A stretch of 64,000 nt of DNA, taken from Sphaerotilus sulfidivorans (lineage in GTDB: Bacteria; Pseudomonadota; Gammaproteobacteria; Burkholderiales; Burkholderiaceae_C). Location of the stretch: the NCBI RefSeq assembly GCF_013426975.1, contig NZ_JACCPY010000002.1, positions 186,001 through 250,000 of the forward strand, read 5' to 3'. Under the pieces are notes generated by a model, which made no database searches, was not told the DNA's origin, and worked only from the letters and a program-made list of their open reading frames with translations. Both the position numbers and the translations under genes were made by a program. Positions 10,370-23,293 of the stretch are shown here, in pieces. Each line of letters begins with the position of its first letter. Position 1 is the first letter of the stretch.

Positions 10370-12685
10370 ATGGTTGAAATCCAACTCGACGGCAAGAAGG
10401 TGGAAGTGCCCGAAGGCAGCATGGTGATGCATGCGGCCGAGAAGGCGGGCACGATGATTCCGCACTTCTGCTATCACAAGAAGCTCTCGATCGCGGCCAA
10501 CTGCCGCATGTGCCTGGTCGACGTGGAGAAGGCTCCGAAGCCGATGCCCGCCTGCGCAACCCCGGTGACGCAGGGCATGATCGTGCGCACCAAGAGCGAC
10601 AAGGCGATCAAGGCCCAGCAGTCGGTGATGGAGTTCCTCCTCATCAACCACCCGCTGGACTGCCCGATCTGCGACCAGGGCGGTGAATGCCAGCTCCAGG
10701 ACATGGCGGTCGGCTACGGCAAGGGCGCCTCGCGCTACGAGGAAGAGAAGCGCGTCGTCTTCCACAAGGAGGTCGGCCCGCTGATCTCGATGGAGGAGAT
10801 GAGCCGCTGCATCCAGTGCACCCGCTGCGTGCGCTTCGGCCAGGAGATCGCCGGCCAGATGGAGCTGGGCATGGTCAACCGGGGCGAGCACTCGGAGATC
10901 ACCACCTTCGTCAACGGCACGGTCGACTCCGAGCTGTCGGGCAACATGATCGACATCTGCCCGGTCGGCGCGCTCACCAGCAAGCCCTTCCGCTACTCGG
11001 CCCGCACCTGGGAGCTGTCGCGTCGCAAGAGCGTGAGCCCCCATGACTCGACCGGCGCGAACCTGATCGTGCAGGTCAAGAACCACAAGGTGCTGCGCGT
11101 CGTGCCGCTGGAGAACGAGGCCGTCAACGAGTGCTGGATCGCCGACCGCGACCGCTTCAGCTACGAGGCCCTGAACAGCGATGCCCGCCTGACCCAGCCG
11201 ATGGTCAAGCAGGGCGGCCAGTGGAAGAACGTCGACTGGACGGTCGCGCTGGAATATGTCGCCAACGGCCTGAAGAACATCAAGTCGCAGCATGGCGCCG
11301 CCTCGATCGGCGCGCTGGCCTCGGCCACCAGCACCAGCGAGGAACTCTTCCTGCTGGGCCAGCTGGTGCGCGGCCTGGGCAGCCAGAACATCGACCACCG
11401 CCTGCGCCAGAGCGACTTCCGCGTGGACGCCGGCGCGGTGCGCTGGCTGGGCCTGCCGATCGCCGAGCTGTCGTCGGTCGACCGTGCGCTGGTCATCGGC
11501 TCCTTCCTGCGCAAGGACCATCCGCTGTTCGCGCAGCGTCTGCGCCAGGCGGCTCGCCATGGCGCGCAGGTCATGCGCATCGGTGCGCAGGCCGAGGACT
11601 GGGCGCTGCCGGTCGGCGCGGAGATCGTCGCGGCCCCGTCGCAGTGGCTGTCGGTGCTGATCGAGGTCGCGGCCGCCGTGGCCACCGCCAAGGGCGTGAC
11701 TGCGCCGCTGGCGGTGCAGCCGGGTGAACAAGCCCAGGCCATCGCCGAGGCGCTGCTGTCGGGCTCGAAGGGCGCGGTGCTGCTGGGTCAGGCGGCTTCC
11801 GCCCACCCGCAGGCAGCCGAGCTGCTGTCCATCGCCAACTGGATCGCCGCGCAGACCGGCGCGTCCTGCGGCTTCCTGGGTGATGCTGGCAACCAAGTCG
11901 GCGCCCAGCTGGTCGGCGCGCTGCCGGGCCAGGGCGGCCTGAATGCCGCCGAGATGCTGGCCAAGCCGCTGAAGGCCTATCTGCTGTTCAACACCGAGCT
12001 GGTGCTGGACGCGGCCAACGCCGCCCAGGCCGCCAAGGCGCTGGCCGCGGCCGAGATGGTCGTCGCCTTCAGCCCCTTCCAGGCCAATGTCGAGTTCGCC
12101 GACGTGATCCTGCCGATCGCGCCGTTCACCGAGACCGGTGGCAGCTTCGTCAACGCCGAAGGCCGCGTGCAGTCCTTCCACGGCGTGGTGCGTCCGCTGG
12201 GCGAGACCCGTCCGGGCTGGAAGGTGCTGCGCGTGCTGGGCAATCTGCTGGGCCTGAACGCCTTCACGCAGGAATCGGTCGAGGACGTGCGCGCCGCTGC
12301 CGGCCTGAACGATGCCGCCAAGGTGTCGGCCCGCCTGTCCAACGCCAGCAGCGCCACCCCGCAGCTGGTCGCGGCCCCGGCGGGTCTGCAGCGCATCGCC
12401 AACGTGCCGCTCTACGCCACCGATTCGGTCGTGCGTCGCGCGCCCTCGCTGCAGGCCACCGCCGATGCCGCCGCGCCGCTGCTGGCCATTGGCACCGCAC
12501 TGGCCGCGAAGCTGGGCGTGCAGACCGGTGCCAAGGTCCGCGTCAAGCAGGGCGAAGGCAGCGTCGTGCTGCCGGTGGCCATCGATGCCACGCTGGCCGC
12601 CGACACCGTGCGCGTCAGCGCCGGTTGCCCTGAAACCGCCGCGCTCGGTGCCGTCTTCGGCACCGTGAGCCTCGAGCGCGCCTGA
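10370..12685 (+). CDS. nuoG: NADH-quinone oxidoreductase subunit G
   Basis: This 771-residue 75-kDa subunit carries several iron-sulfur clusters of the peripheral arm. The N-terminal ferredoxin-like domain has [15 protein letters not shown] and ACATPV for the [2Fe-2S] cluster. [18 protein letters not shown] and [10 protein letters not shown] ligate [4Fe-4S] clusters. The rest is a molybdopterin-oxidoreductase fold without cofactor. The region that ligates the extra cluster N7 in E. coli ([17 protein letters not shown], about residue 220) has no cysteines. Confidence 0.96.
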   Translation: MVEIQLDGKKVEVPEGSMVMHAAEKAGTMIPHFCYHKKLSIAANCRMCLVDVEKAPKPMPACATPVTQGMIVRTKSDKAIKAQQSVMEFLLINHPLDCPICDQGGECQLQDMAVGYGKGASRYEEEKRVVFHKEVGPLISMEEMSRCIQCTRCVRFGQEIAGQMELGMVNRGEHSEITTFVNGTVDSELSGNMIDICPVGALTSKPFRYSARTWELSRRKSVSPHDSTGANLIVQVKNHKVLRVVPLENEAVNECWIADRDRFSYEALNSDARLTQPMVKQGGQWKNVDWTVALEYVANGLKNIKSQHGAASIGALASATSTSEELFLLGQLVRGLGSQNIDHRLRQSDFRVDAGAVRWLGLPIAELSSVDRALVIGSFLRKDHPLFAQRLRQAARHGAQVMRIGAQAEDWALPVGAEIVAAPSQWLSVLIEVAAAVATAKGVTAPLAVQPGEQAQAIAEALLSGSKGAVLLGQAASAHPQAAELLSIANWIAAQTGASCGFLGDAGNQVGAQLVGALPGQGGLNAAEMLAKPLKAYLLFNTELVLDAANAAQAAKALAAAEMVVAFSPFQANVEFADVILPIAPFTETGGSFVNAEGRVQSFHGVVRPLGETRPGWKVLRVLGNLLGLNAFTQESVEDVRAAAGLNDAAKVSARLSNASSATPQLVAAPAGLQRIANVPLYATDSVVRRAPSLQATADAAAPLLAIGTALAAKLGVQTGAKVRVKQGEGSVVLPVAIDATLAADTVRVSAGCPETAALGAVFGTVSLERA

Positions 12686-12708
12686 GTCGCCGTCGCAGAA
12701 AAGAGCTG

Positions 12709-13770
12709 ATGATGCTGGATACCCTGCAAACCACCGGCGCCGCGACCCTGGGAGGTGCGTGGCCCGTCGTCTGGACCCTGCTGAAGATCGTCGCGGTGCT
12801 GCTGCCGCTGCTGGGCTGCGTGGCCTATCTGACGCTGTGGGAGCGCAAGGCCATCGGTCGCACCCAGGTGCGTCCGGGCCCGAACCGCGTCGGCCCGATG
12901 GGTCTGCTGACCCCGATCGCCGATGCGGTCAAGCTGATCTTCAAGGAGATCATCGCCCCGACCGCCGCGAACAAGGGCCTGTTCTTCCTCGGCCCGATCA
13001 TGACCATCATGCCGGCGCTGGCCGCCTGGGCGGTCGTGCCTTTCGGACCTGAGGTCGCGCTGGCCAATGTCAACGCCGGCCTGCTGTTCCTGATGGCGAT
13101 CACCTCGCTCGAGGTCTACGGCGTGATCATCGCCGGCTGGGCCTCGAACTCGAAGTACGCCTTCCTGGGCGCGATGCGCGCCTCGGCGCAGATGGTCAGC
13201 TACGAGATCGCGATGGGCTTCTGCTTCGTCGTGGTGCTGATGGTCGCCGGCAGCCTGAACATGAGCGACATCGTCGTCAGCCAGACCAAGGGCCAGTTCG
13301 CCGACATGGGCCTGAACTTCCTGTCCTGGAACTGGCTGCCGCTGCTGCCGATCTTCGTCATCTACTTCATCTCGGGTCTGGCCGAGACCAACCGCCACCC
13401 GTTCGACGTGGTGGAAGGTGAGGCGGAAATCGTCGCCGGTCACATGATCGAGTACTCGGGCATGTCGTTCGCGATGTTCTTCCTGGCCGAGTACGCCAAC
13501 ATGATCCTGGTGTCGATGCTGGCCGTGCTGATGTTCCTGGGGGGCTGGGATGCGCCGGTCGCGGCCCTGAGCTTCATCCCGGGCTGGATCTGGCTGGGCA
13601 TCAAGACCTTCGTGGTGGTCACGATGTTCCTGTGGGTGCGTGCGACCTTCCCGCGCTACCGCTACGACCAGATCATGCGTCTGGGCTGGAAGATCTTCAT
13701 TCCGCTCACGCTGGTGTGGCTGGTGGTGGTGGGTCTGTGGATCCAGTCGCCCTGGAACATCTGGAAATAA
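12709..13770 (+). CDS. nuoH: NADH-quinone oxidoreductase subunit H
   Basis: This 353-residue membrane subunit has eight predicted transmembrane helices and completes the quinone chamber. The signatures [20 protein letters not shown] (about residues 44-63) and [20 protein letters not shown] (about 221-240) are the conserved cytoplasmic loops of the family. Two ATG codons are adjacent; starting at the second would shorten the protein by one residue. Confidence 0.97.
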   Translation: MMLDTLQTTGAATLGGAWPVVWTLLKIVAVLLPLLGCVAYLTLWERKAIGRTQVRPGPNRVGPMGLLTPIADAVKLIFKEIIAPTAANKGLFFLGPIMTIMPALAAWAVVPFGPEVALANVNAGLLFLMAITSLEVYGVIIAGWASNSKYAFLGAMRASAQMVSYEIAMGFCFVVVLMVAGSLNMSDIVVSQTKGQFADMGLNFLSWNWLPLLPIFVIYFISGLAETNRHPFDVVEGEAEIVAGHMIEYSGMSFAMFFLAEYANMILVSMLAVLMFLGGWDAPVAALSFIPGWIWLGIKTFVVVTMFLWVRATFPRYRYDQIMRLGWKIFIPLTLVWLVVVGLWIQSPWNIWK

Positions 13771-13794
13771 ATCGAGCCAGCAAGGAAGCACACC

Positions 13795-14286
13795 GTGTCT
13801 GCTGTCAAGGATTTCGTCTCCAGCTTCATGCTGCTGGAGCTGCTCAAGGGAATGAAGCTGACGGGTCGTCACTTCTTCCAGAAGACGGTCACCGTCCAGT
13901 TCCCGGAAGAGAAGACGCCGCTGAGCCCGCGTTTCCGCGGCCTGCATGCGCTGCGCCGCTACGAGAACGGCGAGGAACGCTGCATTGCCTGCAAGCTGTG
14001 CGAAGCGGTCTGCCCGGCAATGGCCATCACGATCGAGGCCGGCGAGCGCAAGGATGACGGCAGCCGCCGCACCACGCGCTACGACATCGATCTGACCAAG
14101 TGCATCTTCTGCGGCTTCTGCGAGGAAAGCTGCCCGGTCGACTCGATCGTCGAGACGCACATCTTCGAATACCACGGCGAGAAGCGCGGCGACCTGTACT
14201 TCACGAAGGACATGCTGCTGGCCGTCGGTGATCGGTACGAGAAAGAGATTGCAGCCAACAAGGAGGCGGACGCCAAGTACCGGTAA
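13795..14286 (+). CDS. nuoI: NADH-quinone oxidoreductase subunit I
   Basis: This 163-residue subunit carries clusters N6a and N6b on the path to N2. Two complete eight-iron ferredoxin motifs are present: [12 protein letters not shown] (about residue 63) and [12 protein letters not shown] (about residue 103). The start codon is GTG, supported by the AAGGAAG ribosome binding site just upstream and by the family N-terminus. Confidence 0.96.
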   Translation: MSAVKDFVSSFMLLELLKGMKLTGRHFFQKTVTVQFPEEKTPLSPRFRGLHALRRYENGEERCIACKLCEAVCPAMAITIEAGERKDDGSRRTTRYDIDLTKCIFCGFCEESCPVDSIVETHIFEYHGEKRGDLYFTKDMLLAVGDRYEKEIAANKEADAKYR

Positions 14287-14370
14287 GCCATTCCACCCAG
14301 ACTCGCTGGTGCCGTCATGGTGACGGTGCCGGGCCGGGCTGGGCCTGCGCATCGAGTACCCGACATCGAC

Positions 14371-15030
14371 ATGGACACGACCACCGCGCTCTTCTACGTC
14401 TTTTCCGCCGTGCTGCTGTTCTCGGGCTTCCGGGTCATCACGGCCCGCAGCCCCGTGCATGCGGCGCTCTTCCTCGTGCTGGCCTTCTTCAGCGCCTCGT
14501 GCGTCTGGATGCTGCTGCATGCCGAATTCCTGGCCATCTCCCTGGTCCTGGTGTACGTCGGCGCCGTCATGGTGCTGTTCCTGTTCGTCGTGATGATGCT
14601 CGACATCAATCTCGACCTGCTGCGCCAGGGTTTCTGGAAACATTTCCCGGTCGCCGGCCTGGTTGGCGTGATCATCGCGCTGGAAATGGCCTGGGTGCTG
14701 CAGCGCGGCTTCAACGTGCCGGATCCGAAGCCGATGCCGGGTGCCGAGACCGTGCCCAACACCAAGCTGCTGGGCATCGAGATCTACACCGACTATCTCT
14801 ACCCGGTCCAGCTCGCCGCGGTGCTGCTGCTGGTGGCGATGATCGCCGCGGTGGCCCTGACGCTGCGTCGTCGCAAGGATGTGCGCGGCCAGAACCCGTC
14901 GGAGCAGGTCAAGGCGAAGAAGGCCGACCGCCTGCGCATCGTCAAGATGGACGCCGTGCGCGAGCTGCCCTCCCAGCCCGCCGCCGAGACGACCGCACCG
15001 GCCGCTGACGCCGCGAAAGGAAAGGCATGA
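14371..15030 (+). CDS. nuoJ: NADH-quinone oxidoreductase subunit J
   Basis: This 219-residue membrane subunit has five predicted helices in its first about 165 residues, including the conserved [19 protein letters not shown] helix linked to conformational coupling. The last about 45 residues are a charged cytoplasmic tail. An earlier in-frame ATG exists, but the start at 14371 gives the homologous N-terminus [14 protein letters not shown]. It overlaps nuoK by 4 nt, indicating translational coupling. Confidence 0.95.
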   Translation: MDTTTALFYVFSAVLLFSGFRVITARSPVHAALFLVLAFFSASCVWMLLHAEFLAISLVLVYVGAVMVLFLFVVMMLDINLDLLRQGFWKHFPVAGLVGVIIALEMAWVLQRGFNVPDPKPMPGAETVPNTKLLGIEIYTDYLYPVQLAAVLLLVAMIAAVALTLRRRKDVRGQNPSEQVKAKKADRLRIVKMDAVRELPSQPAAETTAPAADAAKGKA

Positions 15031-15332
15031 TCACCCTCGGACACTACCTGACGCTGGGCGCGATCCTGTTCGCGCTGTCGGTGATCGGCATCTTCCTGAA
15101 CCGCAAGAACCTGATCGTGCTGCTGATGGCCATCGAGCTGATGCTGCTGTCGGTCAACCTGAACTTCGTGGCCTTCTCCCACTACCTGGGTGACATGGCC
15201 GGCCAAGTCTTCGTGTTCTTCATCCTGACGGTCGCTGCGGCCGAATCCGCGATCGGTCTGGCCATTCTGGTCGTGCTGTTCCGCAACCGCTCGACCATCA
15301 ACGTCGACGAGCTCGATTCGCTGAAGGGCTGA
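15027..15332 (+). CDS. nuoK: NADH-quinone oxidoreductase subunit K
   Basis: This 101-residue membrane subunit has three helices and the conserved glutamates in [16 protein letters not shown] and [14 protein letters not shown], which lie on the proton path. It overlaps the nuoJ stop codon by 4 nt (ATGA) and ends 21 nt before nuoL. Confidence 0.97.
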   Translation: MITLGHYLTLGAILFALSVIGIFLNRKNLIVLLMAIELMLLSVNLNFVAFSHYLGDMAGQVFVFFILTVAAAESAIGLAILVVLFRNRSTINVDELDSLKG

Positions 15333-15353
15333 CGCCAAGGGGAAAACCAGAAA

Positions 15354-17369
<2,016 letters not shown>

Positions 17370-17385
17370 GCGGAGGCACCTGAAC

Positions 17386-18858
17386 ATGGCATACCTCTCT
17401 CTTGCGATCTGGATCCCGATCGTCTTCGGGATCATCCTGCTGGCCGTCGGCCGCGATGATCAACCCGGCACCGCGCGCTGGATCGCGCTGGTCGGCTCGC
17501 TGGTCAGCTTCCTGGTCACGATCCCGGTGATCACCGGCTTCGACAACTCGACGGCTGCGATGCAGTTCGTCGAGAAGATCAGCTGGATCCCGCGCTTCAA
17601 TGTCAACTACCACCTGGGTGTCGACGGCATCTCGATGTGGTTCGTCCCGCTGACCGCCTTCATCACCGTGCTGGTGGTGGGAGCCGGCTGGGAGGTCATC
17701 ACCGACCGCGCGCACCAGTACATGGGCGCCTTCCTGATCATGTCCGGCCTGACGGTGGGCGTGTTCTCGGCGGTCGACGGCCTGCTGTTCTACGTCTTCT
17801 TCGAGGCGACCCTGATCCCGATGTACATCCTCATCGGCATCTGGGGCGGTCCGCGCCGCGTCTACGCCGCGATCAAGTTCTTCCTGTACACGCTGGCCGG
17901 CTCGCTGCTGATGCTCGTCGCGCTGATCTACCTGTACTACAAGTCGGGTGGCAGCTTCGACATCCTGACGTGGCACAAGCTGCCGCTGCCGATGGACGTG
18001 CAGACGCTGATCTTCTTCGCCTTCCTGGCCGCCTTCGCGGTGAAGGTGCCGATGTGGCCGGTCCACACCTGGCTGCCGGACGCCCACGTCGAGGCGCCCA
18101 CCGGCGGCTCGATGGTGCTGGCCGCGATCATGCTGAAGCTGGGCGCCTACGGCTTCCTGCGCTTCTCGCTGCCGATCGCGCCGGACGCCTCGCATGAGTG
18201 GTCCTGGCTGCTGATCACGATGTCGCTGATCGCCGTGATCTACATCGGTCTGGTGGCGATGGTGCAGAACGACATGAAGAAGCTGGTCGCCTATTCGTCG
18301 ATCGCGCACATGGGCTTCGTCACCCTGGGCTTCTTCTTCTTCAGCGAGCTGGGCATTTCCGGCGGTCTGGTGCAGATGGTCTCGCACGGCTTTGTGTCGG
18401 GTGCGATGTTCTTCTCGATCGGCGTGCTGTACGACCGCGTGCACTCCCGTGAGATCGCCAGCTACGGCGGTGTGGTCAACACGATGCCCAAGTTCGCCGC
18501 CTTCGCGGTCTTCTTCGGCATGGCCAATGCCGGTCTGCCGGGCACGGCAGGCTTCATCGGCGAGTGGATGGTCATCCTGGGTGCGGTGAAGTACAACTTC
18601 TGGATCGGCCTGCTGGCCGCCACCGCGCTGATCTTCGGCGCCGCCTACACGCTGTGGATGGTCAAGCGCGTCTACTTCGGCGATGTCGCCAACGACCATG
18701 TCCGCGAGCTGACCGACATCAACGCCCGCGAATTCGCGATCCTGGCGATCCTGGCCCTGTGCACGCTGGGCATGGGCCTGTATCCCAAGCCCTTCACCGA
18801 CGTGATGCATGTGTCGGTGACCGAGCTGATCCGCCACGTCGGCGTCTCGAAACTGTGA
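17386..18858 (+). CDS. nuoM: NADH-quinone oxidoreductase subunit M
   Basis: This 490-residue antiporter-like proton-pumping subunit shows the glutamate-bearing [20 protein letters not shown] (about residue 140) and the lysine-bearing [20 protein letters not shown] (about 215-234). [12 protein letters not shown] and the [11 protein letters not shown] loop are also family-typical. It lies 16 nt after nuoL and 19 nt before nuoN. Confidence 0.97.
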   Translation: MAYLSLAIWIPIVFGIILLAVGRDDQPGTARWIALVGSLVSFLVTIPVITGFDNSTAAMQFVEKISWIPRFNVNYHLGVDGISMWFVPLTAFITVLVVGAGWEVITDRAHQYMGAFLIMSGLTVGVFSAVDGLLFYVFFEATLIPMYILIGIWGGPRRVYAAIKFFLYTLAGSLLMLVALIYLYYKSGGSFDILTWHKLPLPMDVQTLIFFAFLAAFAVKVPMWPVHTWLPDAHVEAPTGGSMVLAAIMLKLGAYGFLRFSLPIAPDASHEWSWLLITMSLIAVIYIGLVAMVQNDMKKLVAYSSIAHMGFVTLGFFFFSELGISGGLVQMVSHGFVSGAMFFSIGVLYDRVHSREIASYGGVVNTMPKFAAFAVFFGMANAGLPGTAGFIGEWMVILGAVKYNFWIGLLAATALIFGAAYTLWMVKRVYFGDVANDHVRELTDINAREFAILAILALCTLGMGLYPKPFTDVMHVSVTELIRHVGVSKL

Positions 18859-18877
18859 TCACGGAGCGCTGCACCCC

Positions 18878-20359
18878 ATGACTGCAATGAACTGGCTCGC
18901 GGTGTATCCCGAGATCTTCCTGCTGGTGATGACCTGCGTGGTCGCGCTGGCCGACCTCTTCGTCACCGACCCGAAGCGCACGCCGACCCATGTGCTGACG
19001 CTGCTGACGCTGGCCGGCGTCGGCGCGATGCACTGGACCTACATCCAGGACGGCGAGACCCTCTATGCGATGAACCGCATGGTGGTGTCCGATCCGATGG
19101 GTCACCTGCTGGCCCTGTTTGCGGTGATCGCGATCGCGGTCACGCTGATCTACGCGCGTCCCTATGCCGAGAGCCGCGAGATGCTCAAGGGCGAGCTGTA
19201 TTCGCTCAGCCTGTTCTCGCTGCTGGGCATCTCGGTGATGGTGTCGGCCAACAACCTGCTGGTGACCTACATCGGCCTGGAACTGATGAGCCTGTCGCTG
19301 TACGCGCTGGTGGCGCTGCGCCGCGACCACGCCCAGTCGACCGAAGCCGCGATGAAGTACTTCGTGCTCGGCGCGCTGGCTTCCGGCTTCCTGCTCTACG
19401 GCATGTCGATGCTGTATGGCGCGACCGGCTCGCTGGACATCGGCACCATCTTCGACGTCATCGCCAAGGGCGAGGCCAACCGTCAGGTGCTGACCTTCGG
19501 TCTGGTGTTCATCGTCTCCGGCCTGGCCTTCAAGCTCGGCGCCGTGCCCTTCCACATGTGGGTGCCGGACGTCTACCAGGGTGCGCCGACCGCCGCCACG
19601 CTGCTGATCGCCGGTGCGCCGAAGATCGCCTCCTTCGGCATGGCGATGCGTCTGCTGGTCGACGGCATGATGGGTCTGGCGGCCGACTGGCAGCAGATGC
19701 TGGGCGTGCTGGCGGTGTGCTCGCTGCTGATCGGCAACCTGGCGGCGATCGCGCAGACCAACCTCAAGCGCATGCTGGCCTATTCGACCATCGCGCAGAT
19801 GGGCTTCCTGCTGCTGGGCATGATCGCCGGCGTGGTCAACGGCAACACCCTGTCGGCCGCCAACGCCTACAGCTCGTCGCTGTTCTACATCCTGACCTAT
19901 GTGGTCACGACGCTGGGCACCTTCGGTCTGATCATGCTGCTGGCGCGCCAGGGCTTCGAGGCCGAGGACATCGTCGACCTGGCCGGTCTGCACAAGCGCA
20001 GCCCGGTGCTGGCCGCGGTGATGGCGATCTTCCTGTTCTCGCTGGCCGGCGTGCCGCCGATGGTGGGCTTCCATGCCAAGCTGGCGGTGCTGCAGGCACT
20101 GATCTCCACCAATGATCCGGTGCTGATCCAGCTGGCCATCTTCGGTGTGGTGATGTCGCTGATCGGCGCCTTCTACTACATCCGCGTCGTCAAGGTCATG
20201 TACTTCGACGAGCCGAAGGACAGCGCCACGATCGTCATCGCCGGCGGCCCGCGCACTGCGCTGTCGCTCAACGGCGCGGCGGTGCTGCTGCTGGGCATCA
20301 TCCCGGGCGGCCTGATGACGCTGTGCTCGCAGGCCATCGTCAAGTCGCTGGCCGGCTGA
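18878..20359 (+). CDS. nuoN: NADH-quinone oxidoreductase subunit N
   Basis: This 493-residue antiporter-like subunit is the last of the fourteen. [19 protein letters not shown] carries the conserved glutamate, and [20 protein letters not shown] carries the lysine in the proton path. The C-terminal [14 protein letters not shown] loop is typical. The operon continues without a terminator into a small DUF2818 gene 16 nt later. Confidence 0.97.
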   Translation: MTAMNWLAVYPEIFLLVMTCVVALADLFVTDPKRTPTHVLTLLTLAGVGAMHWTYIQDGETLYAMNRMVVSDPMGHLLALFAVIAIAVTLIYARPYAESREMLKGELYSLSLFSLLGISVMVSANNLLVTYIGLELMSLSLYALVALRRDHAQSTEAAMKYFVLGALASGFLLYGMSMLYGATGSLDIGTIFDVIAKGEANRQVLTFGLVFIVSGLAFKLGAVPFHMWVPDVYQGAPTAATLLIAGAPKIASFGMAMRLLVDGMMGLAADWQQMLGVLAVCSLLIGNLAAIAQTNLKRMLAYSTIAQMGFLLLGMIAGVVNGNTLSAANAYSSSLFYILTYVVTTLGTFGLIMLLARQGFEAEDIVDLAGLHKRSPVLAAVMAIFLFSLAGVPPMVGFHAKLAVLQALISTNDPVLIQLAIFGVVMSLIGAFYYIRVVKVMYFDEPKDSATIVIAGGPRTALSLNGAAVLLLGIIPGGLMTLCSQAIVKSLAG

Positions 20360-20375
20360 CGACGGAGTCCGTGAG

Positions 20376-20675
20376 GTGAGCTCATCCGCCTCGATCTGGC
20401 TGGTGCTGCTGCTGGCGGCGGTGCTGGCCAACCTGCCGTTCGTCACCGAGCGGCTTCTGGCCTTCGGCCCGCTGCGCGCGCCCAAGGCCCTGGCCTGGCG
20501 CCTGCTGGAGCTGCTGCTGCATACCGGGATCGTCATCCTGGTCGGGCGGCTGCTGGAGTCACGCGCCGGCCAGATGGTCCCGCAGGGCTGGCAGTTCTAC
20601 GCCGTGCTGCTGTGCCTGATGCTGACGCTGGCCTTTCCCGGCTTCGTCTGGCGCTATCTGCGCCGTCAGCGCTGA
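20376..20675 (+). CDS. DUF2818 family membrane protein
   Basis: This 99-residue protein has about three hydrophobic helices and no catalytic motif. It resembles the DUF2818 family, which in betaproteobacteria regularly follows nuoN. The start is GTG, preceded by GGAG and GTGAGG. Constant linkage to complex I suggests an assembly or stability role, but no function is established from sequence. It ends 5 nt before the NUDIX gene. Confidence 0.8.
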   Translation: MSSSASIWLVLLLAAVLANLPFVTERLLAFGPLRAPKALAWRLLELLLHTGIVILVGRLLESRAGQMVPQGWQFYAVLLCLMLTLAFPGFVWRYLRRQR

Positions 20676-20680
20676 AGTCC

Positions 20681-21301
20681 ATGCTGCCTGATCTTGCCGA
20701 TCTGCCCGAGGGCGACGACCACCTGCGCGAGCAGCGCCTGGACTCGACGCTGGCCCACTCGGGCCGCTTCCTGCAGGTGATGCACGACACGGTGCGCCTG
20801 CCCGACGGCTCGGTCTCCTACCGCGAATACATCGTCCACCCGGGCGCGGTCATGGTGGTGCCGATCCTCGACGACGGCCGCCTGCTGCTCGAGCGCCAGT
20901 ACCGCTATCCGCACCACCGCGCCTTCATCGAGTTTCCCGCGGGCAAGATCGACGCCGGCGAGGCGGGCATCACCTGCGGCGTGCGCGAGCTGCACGAAGA
21001 GACCGGCTGCAGCGCCGCCGAGTGGGCGCTGGCCGGCGAGCTGCGCAACGCGATCGCCTATTCCGACGAGCGCATCGAGATCTGGTTCGCACGCGGCCTG
21101 ACGGTCGGCGAGCGCCGGCTCGACGAGGGCGAGTTCCTCGATGTCTTCGCCGCCAGCGAGCAGCAGCTCTCCGACTGGATCCGCGACGGCGAGGTGACCG
21201 ATGCCAAGACGATGATCGCGCTGCTGTGGCTGCAGCAATGGCGCGCCGGCCGCTGGGCCTTGGACTGGCGGCCTGCCGAGGCCTGGAGCCGCGGCCGATA
21301 A
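20681..21301 (+). CDS. NUDIX hydrolase, ADP-ribose pyrophosphatase-like
   Basis: This 206-residue protein carries a complete Nudix box, GKIDAGEAGITCGVRELHEE followed by TGC (about residues 88-110), matching GX5EX7REUXEEXGU. The region before it, REYIVHPGAVMVVPIL then RYPHHRAFIEFPAGK, is typical of ADP-ribose/ADP-sugar pyrophosphatases. Hydrolysis of ADP-ribose to AMP and ribose 5-phosphate is likely. The start at 20681 avoids overlap with the DUF2818 gene. It appears co-transcribed with nuo, possibly linking NAD turnover to complex I. Confidence 0.88.
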   Translation: MLPDLADLPEGDDHLREQRLDSTLAHSGRFLQVMHDTVRLPDGSVSYREYIVHPGAVMVVPILDDGRLLLERQYRYPHHRAFIEFPAGKIDAGEAGITCGVRELHEETGCSAAEWALAGELRNAIAYSDERIEIWFARGLTVGERRLDEGEFLDVFAASEQQLSDWIRDGEVTDAKTMIALLWLQQWRAGRWALDWRPAEAWSRGR

Positions 21302-21310
21302 TTCCGGTCC

Positions 21311-21805
21311 ATGAAAGTATTCGATCTGCAGTGCGAGGCCGGGCACGGCTTCGAGGGCTGGTTCGGCTCCGAGGAGGACTACCAGTCCCAGTGCGCGCGC
21401 GGCCTGCTGACCTGTCCGCTGTGCGGCAGTGCCGAGGTGGTGCGCCTGCCCTCGGCGCCGCGGCTGAACCTGTCGACCTCGCGGGCCGAGACCCCGAGCG
21501 CACGCTCTGCGGCACCGGTCCAGGTGCCGTCGACCCGACCGGTCTCCCATCCGGCCCCGGCGGCCACGCCCGAGCGGCAGCAGGCCGAGGCGATCTTCCT
21601 GCAGGCGGTGCGCCATGTGCTGGCGCATACCGAGGATGTCGGTCCGCGCTTCGCCGAGGAAGCCCGGCGCATTCATCACGGCGATGCCGAGGCCCGCGGC
21701 ATTCGCGGCCAGGCCACGCCCGAGGAGCGTCGCGAGTTGCGCGAGGAGGGCATCGAGGTGCTTGCGCTGCCGGTGCCCGAAGGGCTGGACGGCCCGCTGC
21801 AGTAG
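21311..21805 (+). CDS. DUF1178 family protein
   Basis: This 164-residue cytosolic protein begins MKVFDLQCEAGHGFEGWFGS and contains a CPLCGS pair (about residues 36-41). With the earlier cysteine and histidine this could form a small zinc site. The middle is a Pro/Ala/Thr-rich linker, and the C-terminus contains EEARRIHHGDAEARGIRGQA, the family hallmark. No function is known. It lies 9 nt after the NUDIX gene as the last gene of the nuo tail and converges on the FAD oxidase. Confidence 0.85.
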   Translation: MKVFDLQCEAGHGFEGWFGSEEDYQSQCARGLLTCPLCGSAEVVRLPSAPRLNLSTSRAETPSARSAAPVQVPSTRPVSHPAPAATPERQQAEAIFLQAVRHVLAHTEDVGPRFAEEARRIHHGDAEARGIRGQATPEERRELREEGIEVLALPVPEGLDGPLQ

Positions 21806-21859
21806 ATGCAGCCAACAAGGCCCCTGGGATGAGCCGGGCGGGTTCGCTGCGTCGGGCTT

Positions 21860-23293
21860 TCAGCCTGCCGGCAGCATCCGGTCCGGGTTCATCCGGCCGT
21901 CCGGGTCCAGTGCCTGCTTGATCGAGCGCATCAGCGCCAGCGCCACCGGCGACTTGCGCCGCTGCAGCTCGTCGCGCTTGAGCCGGCCGATGCCGTGCTC
22001 GGCCGAGATCGTGCCGCGGTGTGCCTGCACCGCATCGTGCACCAGCATGTTGACCGCGTCTTCCTGCGCGTCCAGGAAGCGGCCCGGATCCTCGCCCTCG
22101 GGCGCCTGCACGTTGTAGTGCAGGTTGCCGTCGCCCAGGTGGCCGAAGGTGACCGGGCGCACGCCGGGCCAGCGCGCGCGCAGCGCCGCATCCGTGCGGG
22201 CCACGAACTCGGGAATCGCCGACACCGGCAGCCCGATGTCGTGCTTGATGTTGAGCCCCTCGGCCGACTGCGCCGCCGACACCGACTCGCGCAGCTGCCA
22301 CATCGCGCGCGACTGCGCCAGCGACTGCGCCACCGCCGCGTCGCCGATCATGCCCGCGTCCAGCGCGCGCGCCAGCAGCGCCTCGAGCAGGCCCTGCGCA
22401 TGGGCCTCGCCCTCGCTGTCGGAGAGTTCCAGCAGCACCGTCCAGGCGCAGGCCGACAGCGGCTGCGGGATCTGCGGGAAATGCCGTGCCACCAGCGACA
22501 GCGCATGCCGGCCGATCACCTCGAAGCCGGTCAGCGCGTCGCCCGCCTGGCTGCGCGCCAGGCGCAGCAGCGCCACGCAGGTCTCGAGCGAGTCGCAGGC
22601 CGCCAGCGCGGTGCGGGTGGCCGCCGGCTGCGGCTGCAGCTTCATGACCGCGGCGGTGATCACGCCCAGCGTGCCCTCGCTGCCGATGTAGAGGTGGCGC
22701 AGGTCGTAGCCGGTGTTGTCCTTGCGCAGGCCCGACAGCCCGTCCCAGATCTCGCCGGCGGGCGTGACCACCTCCAGTCCCAGGCAGAGCTCGCGGGCGT
22801 TGCCGTGGCGCAGCACCTGGGTGCCGCCGGCATTGGTCGCCAGATTGCCGCCGACGGTGCAGCTGCCCTCCGAGGCCAGGCTCAGCGGCAGCCACAGCCC
22901 TTCGGCCTCGGCGGCCTGCTGCGCGGCCTGCAGCACGCAGCCGGCCTCGACCGTCATCGTCAGATTGGCCGGATCGATCGCACGCACCCGCTCGAGCCGG
23001 CGCAGGCTCAGCAGCAGCTGCGTACCGCTGGCGTCGGGCACCGAGGCGCCGACCAGGCCGGTGTTGCCGCCCTGCGGCACGACCGCGACGCGGTGCTCGG
23101 CGCACAGGCGCATCACCTGCGCGACCTCCTCGGTCGTGCCGGGCCGGGCCACCGCCAGCGCGCGGCCCGGCCAGCGCCGGCGCCAGTCCAGCGTCCAGGC
23201 CGACAGGTCGCCTTCGCGCAGCACCTGCGCCGGGCCGATCCGGGCTGCAAGCTGCTCGAGAAACTTCGGGGTGTCCAGGCTCTCCAGGCTCAT
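21860..23293 (-). CDS. FAD-linked oxidase, GlcD / D-lactate dehydrogenase type
   Basis: This 477-residue flavoprotein has an N-terminal FAD-binding type 4 domain with VPQGGNTGLVGASVPDASGT (about residues 75-94) and EGSCTVGGNLATNAGGTQVL (about 137-156), and a C-terminal oxidase domain ending SAEHGIGRLKRDEL and PDGRMNPDRMLP. Such enzymes oxidise 2-hydroxy acids (glycolate, D-lactate, 2-hydroxyglutarate) and pass electrons to quinone or cytochrome. The exact substrate cannot be set. The start at 23293 overlaps the upstream gene's stop by 4 nt (ATGA). Confidence 0.9.
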   Translation of the reverse strand: MSLESLDTPKFLEQLAARIGPAQVLREGDLSAWTLDWRRRWPGRALAVARPGTTEEVAQVMRLCAEHRVAVVPQGGNTGLVGASVPDASGTQLLLSLRRLERVRAIDPANLTMTVEAGCVLQAAQQAAEAEGLWLPLSLASEGSCTVGGNLATNAGGTQVLRHGNARELCLGLEVVTPAGEIWDGLSGLRKDNTGYDLRHLYIGSEGTLGVITAAVMKLQPQPAATRTALAACDSLETCVALLRLARSQAGDALTGFEVIGRHALSLVARHFPQIPQPLSACAWTVLLELSDSEGEAHAQGLLEALLARALDAGMIGDAAVAQSLAQSRAMWQLRESVSAAQSAEGLNIKHDIGLPVSAIPEFVARTDAALRARWPGVRPVTFGHLGDGNLHYNVQAPEGEDPGRFLDAQEDAVNMLVHDAVQAHRGTISAEHGIGRLKRDELQRRKSPVALALMRSIKQALDPDGRMNPDRMLPAG

